This document shows positions 7,753-15,646 of a DNA stretch of 64,000 bases, piece by piece. Position numbers and translations under genes: made by a program. Source of the stretch: Lentzea terrae (GTDB lineage Bacteria > Actinomycetota > Actinomycetes > Mycobacteriales > Pseudonocardiaceae); contig NZ_QFWW01000001.1 in the NCBI RefSeq assembly GCF_003265345.1, forward strand, positions 387,852 through 451,851. Direction: 5' to 3'. The notes beneath the pieces were generated by a model. It was given only the letters and a program-made list of their open reading frames with translations. It ran no database searches and was not told the origin of the DNA. The first letter of the stretch is position 1. Every line of letters begins with the position of its first letter.

Positions 7753-8946
7753 CTACTTCCAGATGGAGGACCCGGTAGCCGGGTCGAAGAAGTGCAGCCG
7801 GGACGTGTCCACCCAGGCGGCGACGGGTTGTCCTTCGTAGATGCGGGTGCGCGGGCTGAACCGTCCAACCAGGACGGTTCCCTTGCCGCCGGTGTTCGGC
7901 AGGTCGTCCGTGCCGGCGTCCTGTGCGAGCTCACGGGTGTCGTCGGTGACCACGGGCGGGACGTCGACCGGGAAGTGCACGAGAACGTCCGAGCCCATCG
8001 CCTCGACCAGATCGGCGACGGAGTGCAGGATCTGGCCTTCGCGGGCGTCCGCGAGAGCCGTGTCCTCCATGTCCTCCGGCCGGATGCCGACCACGACGTC
8101 GCGGCCGACGTACTGCCGCAACGCCGGACGTTGCCGCAGCACGGACTCGGGCAGCAGCAGGGCGTCGGAGTTGAGCGAGACCCAGAACCGGCCGTTGTTC
8201 TCGTCGAGCCGCGCGGACACGAGGTTCATGCCCGGCGAACCGATGAACCCGGCGACGAACAGGTTCACCGGACGGTCGTAGAGCTCCTGTGGCGGGCCGA
8301 CCTGTTGCAGCACACCGCGCCGCATCACGGCGACCCGGTCGCCGAGGGTCATCGCCTCGGTCTGGTCGTGCGTCACGTAGACCGTCGTCACGCCGATCTC
8401 GCGCTGGATCCTGGCGATCTGCGCCCGCATCTGCACGCGCAGCTTGGCGTCCAGATTGGACAGCGGCTCGTCCATCAGGAACGCCTGGGGCGCCCGCACG
8501 ATCGCCCGGCCCATCGCGACGCGCTGCCGTTGACCGCCGGAGAGGTTGCGGGGCTTGCGGTCGAGGTGCTCGGTCAGTTCGAGCACCTCGGCGACCTCGC
8601 GGACCCGGTGGTCGATCTCCTTCTTCGCCAGCTTGCGCAACGTGAGACCGAACGCGATGTTGTCGTACACGTTCAAGTGCGGGTAGAGCGCGTACGACTG
8701 GAACACCATCGCCACGTCGCGGTCACGGGACGGCACGTCGTTGACGACCTGCTCGCCGATGCGGATGGTGCCCTCGGTGATCTGCTCGAGCCCGGCGATC
8801 ATCCGCAGTGCCGTCGTCTTGCCGCAGCCCGACGGGCCGACGAGCACCAGGAACTCGCCGTCGCGGATCTCGAGGTTCAGGTCGGTGACCGCACGGGTGC
8901 CGTCGCCGTACGCCTTGCCCAGACCCGTCAGAACGACTTCTGCCAC
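7753..8946 (-). CDS. ABC transporter ATP-binding protein, UgpC/MsiK type, promoter-proximal copy
   Basis: A 397-residue ATPase with Walker A 'GPSGCGKTT', 'FQSYALYPHL' Q-loop, signature 'NLSGGQRQRVAMGRAI', Walker B 'FLMDEPLSNLDAK' and H-loop 'VTHDQTEAMTLGD', then a TOBE domain ending 'LHFFDPATGSSIW'. It is close to the actinobacterial MsiK/UgpC type that can serve several sugar importers. The GTG at 8946 is chosen because GGGAG lies 7 bases upstream and family homology begins there; an upstream in-frame ATG would add about 30 non-homologous residues. It is the first gene of the importer operon and is divergent from the response-regulator gene. Confidence 0.88.
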   Translation of the reverse strand: MAEVVLTGLGKAYGDGTRAVTDLNLEIRDGEFLVLVGPSGCGKTTALRMIAGLEQITEGTIRIGEQVVNDVPSRDRDVAMVFQSYALYPHLNVYDNIAFGLTLRKLAKKEIDHRVREVAEVLELTEHLDRKPRNLSGGQRQRVAMGRAIVRAPQAFLMDEPLSNLDAKLRVQMRAQIARIQREIGVTTVYVTHDQTEAMTLGDRVAVMRRGVLQQVGPPQELYDRPVNLFVAGFIGSPGMNLVSARLDENNGRFWVSLNSDALLLPESVLRQRPALRQYVGRDVVVGIRPEDMEDTALADAREGQILHSVADLVEAMGSDVLVHFPVDVPPVVTDDTRELAQDAGTDDLPNTGGKGTVLVGRFSPRTRIYEGQPVAAWVDTSRLHFFDPATGSSIWK

Positions 8947-8994
8947 GTGAACTCCCTGGTTCGGTGTGACTGCAGACCGTAGGGCCGCCCGCCC

Positions 8995-9011
8995 TAAGGA
9001 AGATTTAAGGA
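8995..9011. promoter_or_regulatory. Direct repeat TAAGGA with 11-base period in the divergent promoter region
   Basis: TAAGGA occurs at 8995-9000 and 9006-9011, one helical turn apart, in the 133-base gap between the importer operon and the two-component genes. OmpR/PhoB-type regulators commonly bind direct repeats with 11-base spacing, so this is a candidate site for the adjacent response regulator acting on both directions. Binding is inferred. Confidence 0.4.
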
Positions 9012-9079
9012 CGAAACACGATCTGCATAAGCTCACAACATCTCTCCCAATCGGCGGGTTCGCTGCTTACGCTGCGTGT

Positions 9080-9766
9080 ATGTCGAAGGTGCTGGTGGTC
9101 GAGGACGACCCGGTGGTCCAGGCGGCGCTCGTGCACGCGCTGACCGACCTCGGGCATGTCGTGCAGGCCGTCGGCACCGCGGTCGCCGCGTTGCGGGAAG
9201 CCGGCACGAACGAACTCGACCTGGTGATTCTCGACCTCGGACTGCCGGATCTGGACGGGGTCGCCGCCCTGCGGATGCTGCGCGGGGTGAGCAACGTGCC
9301 GGTCATCGTGGCCACCGCGCGGGGTGCCGAGAGCTCGGTCGTGAGCACCTTGAACGCCGGTGCGGACGACTACATCGTGAAACCGTTCTCGTCCGAACAC
9401 CTGGCGGCGCGGATCAACGCGCTGTTGCGACGAACGGGTGGTTCTTCGGCCGCGGCGTCGGAAGTCGTGGTGCTCGGCGAGCTGTCCGTCGACCTCGCGC
9501 AGCGGGTGGCGACGCTGGGTGACACCGCGCTCGCGTTGAGCAGGCGGGAGTTCGACCTGCTGGCCTATCTCGCGCAACGGCCGGGGCGGGTGATCTCGCG
9601 GCGGGAGCTGATCCAGGCCGTGTGGGGGCATCCGTACGTCGGTGACGACAAGACGATCGACGTCCATGCCTCGTGGTTGCGGCGCAAGCTGGGCGAAACC
9701 GCGGCACATCCGCGTTATCTGCACACGATCCGGGGCGTGGGGTTCAAGCTGGCGGCGCCGGAATGA
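9080..9766 (+). CDS. Two-component response regulator, OmpR/PhoB family
   Basis: A 228-residue regulator. The receiver domain (residues about 1-115) shows 'VVEDDP' (acidic pocket), 'LVILDLGLPDLDG' (phospho-acceptor Asp), 'VATARG' and the conserved Lys in 'IVKPF'. The C-terminal winged helix (about 130-225) contains 'ALSRREFDLLAYLAQRPGRVISRRELIQAVWG' and 'TIDVHASWLRRKLGE', typical of OmpR-type DNA binding. The ATG at 9080 matches the family N-terminus; no clear Shine-Dalgarno is seen, so the message could be nearly leaderless. The stop overlaps the kinase start (ATGA). The divergent sugar-importer operon is the obvious candidate target. Confidence 0.9.
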   Translation: MSKVLVVEDDPVVQAALVHALTDLGHVVQAVGTAVAALREAGTNELDLVILDLGLPDLDGVAALRMLRGVSNVPVIVATARGAESSVVSTLNAGADDYIVKPFSSEHLAARINALLRRTGGSSAAASEVVVLGELSVDLAQRVATLGDTALALSRREFDLLAYLAQRPGRVISRRELIQAVWGHPYVGDDKTIDVHASWLRRKLGETAAHPRYLHTIRGVGFKLAAPE

Positions 9767-10977
9767 GATCGGTCATCACCCGCGCGCTGCTCGCCGCCGC
9801 GGGTCTGATGACGGTGGTTTTCCTTGCCACCGCTGGGTTTCTCCTGTTCTCACGGGCTGCGGCCGTCGCGGAGTCGGCTGATCAGCGGGACGCGGCCGCC
9901 GTTGCCGCGGTGCTGGCGGTTTCGCAGGACGCCGACGACGTTCGCGGGACGATCGCACGCACCGCCGCCGGAGCCGAGGGACGGTTGTCGGTGGTGCTCG
10001 TCGACGGAACAAGACTCGGTGCTGGCGGCGGGTCCCCGGTTGCTTCCGTTGGTGGCGCGGTGGTTTCGGTCGTGCCCGCAGCGGTGCCGTTCCCGTTCGC
10101 CGCGGTGTTCTCGGTGCTCGGCGTTGCGGCGGTGGCGTTGGGAGTGGCGGTGTGGCTGGGACATCGGCCGTTCACGCCGGTGCTGACCGCGTTGCGCGTG
10201 CTGGCTTCGTCGACGGGACGCCGGGTGCGGCTGCGCGGCCCCGAAGAGCTCGAAGCGCTGGCCGAGTCGATCAACGCGGCTTCCGAGCGCACTTCCCAGC
10301 TGCTGGCCAAGGAACGCGAGATGATCGCGGACGTCTCACACCGGTTGCGCACGCCGTTGGCAGCACTGCAGCTGGACGCCGACGCGGTGGGATCGGGACC
10401 GGTGGCCGACCGGATTCGCAGCGCGGTCAGCACGCTGGGCCACGACGTGGACCGGATCATCCAAGCCCTGCAACCGGTCGAGGGCGAGTCGGCCAGTACG
10501 TGCGACGTGGCATCTGTGGTCGAGGCGCGGATGGCGTTCTGGTCCGCGCACGCCGCCGACCAGGGCAGGACGCTCGAGGTCGACGTCAACGAACCGGCCT
10601 GGGTGCCGCTGTCCCCCGATGCGCTGGGCGCGGTGGTGGACGCGTTGCTGGAGAACGTCTTCCGGCACACCCCGGCCGCGGCACCGGTCGGGGTGTCGGT
10701 GGTGCGGCACGCCGGGTGGGTGACGCTGGTGGTCGAGGACGGCGGCACCGGGGTGGCGGACCCGTCCTCGGCGTTGCACCGCGGCAGCAGCGCCGGCGGG
10801 TCGACCGGGCTCGGGCTGGACATCGCCCGTGCCGCCGCGGAGGCCACCGGCGGCACGATCCACCTCGAACGCGGCCGGCTCGGCGGGGCGCGCGTGCGGC
10901 TGCGGTTCGGGGAGGCCAACAGCCACCACTCACCCGCCAGCCCACGCGCCTGGAGATTGTGGCGAGGTCATCCCTGA
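9763..10977 (+). CDS. Two-component sensor histidine kinase
   Basis: A 404-residue membrane sensor kinase. A first transmembrane helix (about residues 8-28) and a second (about 103-128) enclose a short extracytoplasmic sensor region of about 75 residues. A HAMP-like linker is followed by the H-box 'MIADVSHRLRTPLAALQLDADAV' with the phosphorylated His near residue 193, and an ATPase domain with an N-box ('DALLENVFRHTP'), 'VEDGGTGV' and 'STGLGLDIARA'. The start overlaps the response-regulator stop, so the pair forms one translationally coupled operon. The stimulus is unknown; link to the neighbouring sugar importer is inferred from position. Confidence 0.9.
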   Translation: MRSVITRALLAAAGLMTVVFLATAGFLLFSRAAAVAESADQRDAAAVAAVLAVSQDADDVRGTIARTAAGAEGRLSVVLVDGTRLGAGGGSPVASVGGAVVSVVPAAVPFPFAAVFSVLGVAAVALGVAVWLGHRPFTPVLTALRVLASSTGRRVRLRGPEELEALAESINAASERTSQLLAKEREMIADVSHRLRTPLAALQLDADAVGSGPVADRIRSAVSTLGHDVDRIIQALQPVEGESASTCDVASVVEARMAFWSAHAADQGRTLEVDVNEPAWVPLSPDALGAVVDALLENVFRHTPAAAPVGVSVVRHAGWVTLVVEDGGTGVADPSSALHRGSSAGGSTGLGLDIARAAAEATGGTIHLERGRLGGARVRLRFGEANSHHSPASPRAWRLWRGHP

Positions 10978-11010
10978 CGGGATGTCGAAACGGCGTCATC
11001 GGCTTCGACA

Positions 11011-11035
11011 CATGTCTGTAAGCGGTACAGACATG
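11011..11035. promoter_or_regulatory. Perfect 10+10 palindrome, likely repressor operator upstream of the DUF899 gene
   Basis: CATGTCTGTA at 11011-11020 and TACAGACATG at 11026-11035 are exact inverted repeats around the 5-base spacer AGCGG. The site ends 13 bases before the DUF899 start and directly before its ribosome site (11039-11043), so a bound dimer would block expression. The arrangement is typical of TetR-family operators. The regulator is not encoded next to it. Confidence 0.6.
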
Positions 11036-11048
11036 CTTGGAGGACGCC

Positions 11049-11795
11049 ATGACACGCCCGCCCGTCGTCGACTTCGACACCTGGCAGGCAGCCAGCGACG
11101 AACTGCTGGTTCGCGAGAAGGCGCACACGCGTGAGGGGGATGCCATCGCCGCAGCTCGGCGGCGGTTGCCGATGGTCGAGATCGACGGCAAGGCCGAAGT
11201 CGTCGGGGCGAACGGACCAGTGCCGTTCCTGGACCTGTTCGAGGGCCGCGACGAGCTCGTGATCTACCAGCACATGTGGTGGGACGGGACGCCGCACCAG
11301 GGCCAGTGCGAGGGCTGCACCCTCGCGGCGTCGCACCTGCAGAACGCCGCCTACCTGCACGCCCGCGGGGTCTCGTTCGCCATCGTGACCGTCGGCGCGT
11401 GGGCCGAGGTGGAGCCGTTCGTCGAGTTCATGGGCTACACCCAGCCCTGGTACTCGGTGCGGGACCTGCCCGCACCGATCGGGGGCGACATGGGCTACTT
11501 CTCGTCCTTCCTGCGCGACGGCGAACGGGTCTTCCTCACCTACCGGTCGACCGGGCGCGGCACCGAGCGGTTCGTCGGGTCGTTCGCACTGCTCGACATC
11601 ACGCCGTACGGCCGCGGCGAGAGGTGGGAGGACAAGCCGGAAGGGTGGCCGGAGGGCCAGGACCCCTGCTGGTACTGGCGCACCGACGTGGACGGCAACG
11701 CCACCTGGGGACCGACCGGCAGGCCGGCCGCGCAGTGGAGCAGGCCCGGCGTGACGGCGGAGCAGACGCTCGGCCGCGACGGACACTGCCACTGA
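11049..11795 (+). CDS. DUF899 thioredoxin-fold protein
   Basis: A 248-residue cytoplasmic protein of the DUF899 family, a thioredoxin-like group with no established reaction. Recognisable blocks are 'LPMVEIDGKAEVVG', 'LDLFEGRDELVIYQHMWWDG', 'CEGCTLAASHL' (a CxxC pair where thioredoxins have their redox centre), 'VSFAIVTVGAWAEVEPF' and the C-terminal 'LLDITPYGRGE'. The ATG at 11049 is preferred over 11037 because GGAGG at 11039-11043 sits 5 bases upstream of it. The strong palindrome just upstream suggests tight repression. It converges on the GH15 gene with only two bases between stop codons. Confidence 0.8.
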   Translation: MTRPPVVDFDTWQAASDELLVREKAHTREGDAIAAARRRLPMVEIDGKAEVVGANGPVPFLDLFEGRDELVIYQHMWWDGTPHQGQCEGCTLAASHLQNAAYLHARGVSFAIVTVGAWAEVEPFVEFMGYTQPWYSVRDLPAPIGGDMGYFSSFLRDGERVFLTYRSTGRGTERFVGSFALLDITPYGRGERWEDKPEGWPEGQDPCWYWRTDVDGNATWGPTGRPAAQWSRPGVTAEQTLGRDGHCH

Positions 11796-11797
11796 GC

Positions 11798-13489
11798 TCA
11801 CCTGCCGGCTGACAACAGCCGGGCACACCGGATCAGCCCCAGGTGCGAGTAGGCCTGCGGGTGGTTGCCCAGCGCTCGTTCGGCGACCGGGTCGTACTCC
11901 TCGGGCAACAGCCCGGTCGGCCCGGTCAGCCGGACGAAGCTGTCGAACAACTCCTCGGCGTCGGCGTGGCGGCCCACCTTGAGGTAGGCCTCGATCAGCC
12001 ACGCCGTGCAGAGGTGGAAGCCGCCCTCGTCGCCGGGCAGGCCGTCGTCGCGCAGGTAGCGGTAGACGGTGGGGCCGCTGCGCAGGGTCTCCTCGACCGC
12101 GACGACCGTGGCGCGGAACCGGTCGTCGGCCGGGTCGAGCAGCCCGGACAGGCCCACGTGCAGGGAGGCGGCGTCGAGGTCGGTGCCGTCGTAGGCCGTG
12201 GTGAACGCGCGGACGTCCGGGTTCCAGCCGCGGTCCAGCACCTCGGCGGCGATGACGTCGCGGAGGGTGAGCCAGTTCCGGTCCAACGGGCGGTCGAACT
12301 TCGTGGCCAAGGCGATGGCGCGATCGAGGGTCTGCCAGCACATCACCCGCGAGTAGACGCGGTGGCGCGGCACGTGGCGTTCTTCCCAGATGCCGTGGTC
12401 CGGTTCGTGCCAGCGGTGCGTCACGGCTTCGGCCATCGCGGTGACGACATCCCAGTCGCGGTCGTCCAGCCGGGCGCGGGCCAGCGCCAGGTCGTGGACG
12501 AGGTCCGCGATCGGGCCGAAGACGTCCAGCTGCACCTGCTGGTCGGCGAGGTTGCCGACGCGCACCGGTCCGGAACCCGCGTAGCCGGGCAGGCAGTCGA
12601 TCACCTGCTCCGGTCCGAGTGCGGTCCCACGCACCGTGTAGAGCGGGTTCAGGTGTTCCGGTCCCGGGACGGTGGCGAGGACCTCGTGCAGCCAGCCGAG
12701 GAAGGCCTCGGCTTCCGCGGTGGATCCCAGCGACACCAGCGCCTGCACCGCCAGCGCGGCGTCCCGCAGCCAGCAGTAGCGGTAGTCCCAGTTGCGGACA
12801 CCGCCGATCTGCTCGGGCAGCGACGTCGTGGCGGCGGCCAGCACGGCGCCGGTGTCGCGGTGGCACAGGGCGCGCAACGTGAGCGCGGATCTGCGCACCA
12901 GCTCTCGTTCGACCGCGGGCAGTTCGAGTGCCGCCGACCACACCGGCCAGTCGGATTCCACTTCGGACGGTGCGCCGAGCTGGAGCTCGAGGACGAACGG
13001 CGGGGCGATCACGGCGGTCGCGGTGCCGTCGGCGAGCTGCCAGTCGACGCCCGGCGAACGCAGGAAGATCGATGTGCCGACCAGGTGCAGGCCGTCCGAA
13101 ATCTTTTCGAGCACCACCGGCGCCCGGCCGAAATCGGGGCGTGGTGCGAACTCCACGACCGCGGGCACCCTGCCTTCGACCGTTCGCACGAGCGATTCCG
13201 CCAAATGGTCGGTCACCTGCAGACCCGTCCAGCGGGTCTGGACCGTCATGGTGCCCGGTACGTACCGTTGACCCAAGGGAAGCTGGTGCTTCTGGGGCCG
13301 CACGGAGAAATGGCCGGAGCCACCGAGCAGCGCGGCGAACAACGCGGGCGAGTCCGGCGCGGGGTGGCACAGCCAGGTCACGTCGGCATCAGGGGTGACC
13401 AGGGCGAGTGCACGGCGGTCGGAGAGCAGGCTGTGCCGTTCGATCGGCACGGCCAGGCGCACCGGCAGGGCGGTGAGGGAGTCCGTCAC
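11798..13489 (-). CDS. Glycoside hydrolase family 15 protein, trehalase-like
   Basis: A 563-residue cytoplasmic enzyme. The N-terminal beta-sandwich (to about residue 220) is followed by the (alpha/alpha)6 barrel starting at 'GVRNWDYRYCWLRDAAL', the hallmark of GH15. The likely general acid is Glu in 'DHGIWEER' and the likely general base Glu in 'LLPEEYDP'. Length and the lack of a signal peptide match actinobacterial GH15 enzymes, several of which hydrolyse trehalose; a glucoamylase is the alternative. Upstream of the start lies a 169-base gap shared with the divergent sigma factor gene. It could recycle trehalose, but the substrate is an inference. Confidence 0.8.
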   Translation of the reverse strand: MTDSLTALPVRLAVPIERHSLLSDRRALALVTPDADVTWLCHPAPDSPALFAALLGGSGHFSVRPQKHQLPLGQRYVPGTMTVQTRWTGLQVTDHLAESLVRTVEGRVPAVVEFAPRPDFGRAPVVLEKISDGLHLVGTSIFLRSPGVDWQLADGTATAVIAPPFVLELQLGAPSEVESDWPVWSAALELPAVERELVRRSALTLRALCHRDTGAVLAAATTSLPEQIGGVRNWDYRYCWLRDAALAVQALVSLGSTAEAEAFLGWLHEVLATVPGPEHLNPLYTVRGTALGPEQVIDCLPGYAGSGPVRVGNLADQQVQLDVFGPIADLVHDLALARARLDDRDWDVVTAMAEAVTHRWHEPDHGIWEERHVPRHRVYSRVMCWQTLDRAIALATKFDRPLDRNWLTLRDVIAAEVLDRGWNPDVRAFTTAYDGTDLDAASLHVGLSGLLDPADDRFRATVVAVEETLRSGPTVYRYLRDDGLPGDEGGFHLCTAWLIEAYLKVGRHADAEELFDSFVRLTGPTGLLPEEYDPVAERALGNHPQAYSHLGLIRCARLLSAGR

Positions 13490-13658
13490 AGCAGGAAAAC
13501 TAAGTACGCGACAGGGCCATCCGACCTGAGTTGGTCAAGACTTAGGTCCGTCCTAAACCTCTTTTATTACATCAGTTTCGTATGCGTGGATTGTTCGCGT
13601 TGAGTCATCTCGATAGGGTCCGCGTATCAGTCCAGGGCATGACGTAAGGCGGCATTCT

Positions 13659-15122
13659 TTGATCGGGCAGCGTGGGCGACCGCCGTCGGACGCCGACCTG
13701 ATAGATGCCGTCCGCGACGGCAAGGTCGAGGCTTACGGCAAGCTCTACGAACGCCACGTGCGTGCCGCCACCATCTTGGCCTTGCAGCTGTCCTCGTCCT
13801 CCTCGGACGCGGACGACCTGGTGTCGGACGCGTTCGCCAAAGTGCTCGCCGCACTGCGCGGCGGCGGCGGTCCGGGCGCGGCGTTCCGGCCGTACCTGCT
13901 GACGGCGGTGCGGCACGCGGCCTATGACAGAACCCGCAAGGAGAAGCGGCTCGAACTGGCCGGCAACATCGAGGAAGTGCCCGGCGCCGTGCGGGCGACG
14001 AGCGTGCCGTTCCGCGACAAGGCCGTCGAGGACCTCGACCAGACGCTGGCGGCCACGGCGTTCGCGTCGCTGCCCGAACGCTGGCAGACCGTCTTGTGGC
14101 ACACCGCGATCGAGGGTCAGTCGCCCGGCGAGATCGCACCGCTGCTGGGACTCACCGCGAACGGCGTCTCCGCGATGGCGTTCCGTGCTCGCGAGGGTCT
14201 GCGCAAGGCGTTCCTGCAGGCGCACGTGGCTCAGGAGCCGGCCGAACGATGCCGTGCGACCGTGACGAAGCTCGGCGCGTGGACGCGGGGCGGGCTCAAG
14301 GGACGGGAAGCCGTCCAGCTCGACTCGCACATGGACGACTGCGCCGAATGCCGCAAGCTCGCGAGTGAACTGTCCGACGTGAACGGTGCGTTGCGCGGTC
14401 TTGTCGCGCCGATCGTGCTCGGGACGGGCACCGCCGGTTATCTCGCGGCCGCGGCGACCAAGGGCGCGGCGGTGTCCATCAGTGCAACGTCCTGGCTCGG
14501 TGTGGCCGCCTCGGCCGCGGTGGTCGTGGTCGTCGCGGGCTCCGGAGTCGTCACGTCGAACAACGAGCCGGGCACCTCGCAGGGCGCCGCGCCGGTGATC
14601 ACGACGAGCACTCCGTCCGGGACCTCACCGGTCGGGACGTCGAGCTCCTCCACGCCGACCTCCGGCGCTGCGGCCACCGGAACCACCGCCGGCGCCGCGA
14701 CCCCCGCCACCGATCCTGGCAGGACCACCGGACCAGGACCCACGACCACGGTGCAGGCAGCGCCGGGCGCGGCGAAGCTGTCCGGGAGCGCGCCGAGCAC
14801 GTTCGCCATGTCCACCCAGGGCCCGCCCGACGAGATGACCATCGGCATCACCAACACCGGCACCGCGCCGACCGAGGTGCCAACGTTGACGTTGAGCCTG
14901 CCGGACAAGATCAAGACGGTCGGGCCCGGCAACGTGCCGGAGGGTTCGGTCGGCTGCCCGGCCGGCAAGGACACCGTCACGTGCACCGGCGGCCAGACGC
15001 TGGCACCGGGTCAGACGATCACCTTCAAGGCCCGGCTGCAGGCGGGACCCAAGGCGGGCAACGGGACGATCACCGGCACCGCGGGGCCGTTGACGATGAC
15101 CATCAACGTGACGATCTCCTAG
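13659..15122 (+). CDS. ECF sigma factor fused to a zinc-finger anti-sigma domain, membrane helix and extracellular domain
   Basis: A 487-residue multidomain protein. Residues about 15-85 are sigma region 2 ('AYGKLYERHVRAATILALQ...DADDLVSDAFAKVL'), about 125-180 region 4 ('LPERWQTVLWHTAIEGQSPGEIAPLLGLTANGVSAMAFRAREGLR'), about 190-245 a zinc-binding anti-sigma-like domain with 'HMDDCAEC', then a transmembrane helix near 282-303. The remainder is a Ser/Thr/Pro-rich linker and a beta-rich domain of about 115 residues outside the cell. The start is a TTG with AAGGCGG 6 bases upstream; no in-frame ATG or GTG precedes homology. Sigma and anti-sigma in one chain imply cis-inhibition, with release probably by proteolysis. 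Confidence 0.8.
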   Translation: MIGQRGRPPSDADLIDAVRDGKVEAYGKLYERHVRAATILALQLSSSSSDADDLVSDAFAKVLAALRGGGGPGAAFRPYLLTAVRHAAYDRTRKEKRLELAGNIEEVPGAVRATSVPFRDKAVEDLDQTLAATAFASLPERWQTVLWHTAIEGQSPGEIAPLLGLTANGVSAMAFRAREGLRKAFLQAHVAQEPAERCRATVTKLGAWTRGGLKGREAVQLDSHMDDCAECRKLASELSDVNGALRGLVAPIVLGTGTAGYLAAAATKGAAVSISATSWLGVAASAAVVVVVAGSGVVTSNNEPGTSQGAAPVITTSTPSGTSPVGTSSSSTPTSGAAATGTTAGAATPATDPGRTTGPGPTTTVQAAPGAAKLSGSAPSTFAMSTQGPPDEMTIGITNTGTAPTEVPTLTLSLPDKIKTVGPGNVPEGSVGCPAGKDTVTCTGGQTLAPGQTITFKARLQAGPKAGNGTITGTAGPLTMTINVTIS

Positions 15123-15172
15123 GTATTCCACCTCGGGCAGCGAGATCGCCCTGGGCACCGCACCATGAGCGG

Positions 15173-15646
15173 GTGGACGAGCTCACGGCGGCACTCACCG
15201 AGCTGGAGGCGCCGTTCCGCACGCTCGTCGACGACTCCGAGTGGGCGCACGCGAGCGTGGAAGGGCTCGTGCTCGACATCGGCACGTGGTGGACCGCCGA
15301 CGCCGGCGCCCGCCTGACGCCGCACGTCACGTTCAGCGTCGCTTTCAGCGAGGCGGGCCGGTCGCAGGGCGCGGTGTACGTGGAGGGCTACCTCTGGACC
15401 GACGGCCACCCGGTCGCCGCCGCGTGGTGCGGGCTGCACGACCGGGTCGTCTACGGGCCGCGGGCGCAGGCGTACCTGGGAGTCGCGCTGGCGCCCCACT
15501 TCTGTCGCAAGGTCCAGCAGCGCAACGGCACCGCCGCAGTGCTGATGAGCAAGCACCCCAAGCTGTTGCCGTTGCTGCGCGATGGGTTGCCACGCGGTGC
15601 CGTGTTGCCGGGCGGAAAGCCCGGGCCGCGCTCAGTCGGTTCCTAA
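15173..15646 (+). CDS. Unrecognised cytoplasmic protein
   Basis: About 157 residues from a GTG at 15173; no ATG is available in frame and the ribosome site is weak, so the start is uncertain. The N-terminal half ('ALTELEAPFRTLVDDSEWAHASVEGLVLDIGTWW') is helical, and the centre has beta-strand character with 'AVYVEGYLWTDGHPVAAAWCGLHDRVVYGPRAQAYLGVAL'. The C-terminus is basic. No signal or membrane segment is seen. It follows the sigma-factor fusion by 50 bases and converges on the SARP gene with a 15-base overlap. I do not recognise a family. Confidence 0.5.
   Translation: MDELTAALTELEAPFRTLVDDSEWAHASVEGLVLDIGTWWTADAGARLTPHVTFSVAFSEAGRSQGAVYVEGYLWTDGHPVAAAWCGLHDRVVYGPRAQAYLGVALAPHFCRKVQQRNGTAAVLMSKHPKLLPLLRDGLPRGAVLPGGKPGPRSVGS

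Noticed and set aside
10968..13370. 800-codon minus-strand open frame over the DUF899 and GH15 genes
   Set aside because: Pro/Arg-rich; it is another frame of the real GH15 gene and antisense to DUF899.
13542..13556. TTAGG-N5-CCTAA inverted repeat in the GH15/sigma gap
   Set aside because: Arms of only five bases; too short to support as an operator without further copies.
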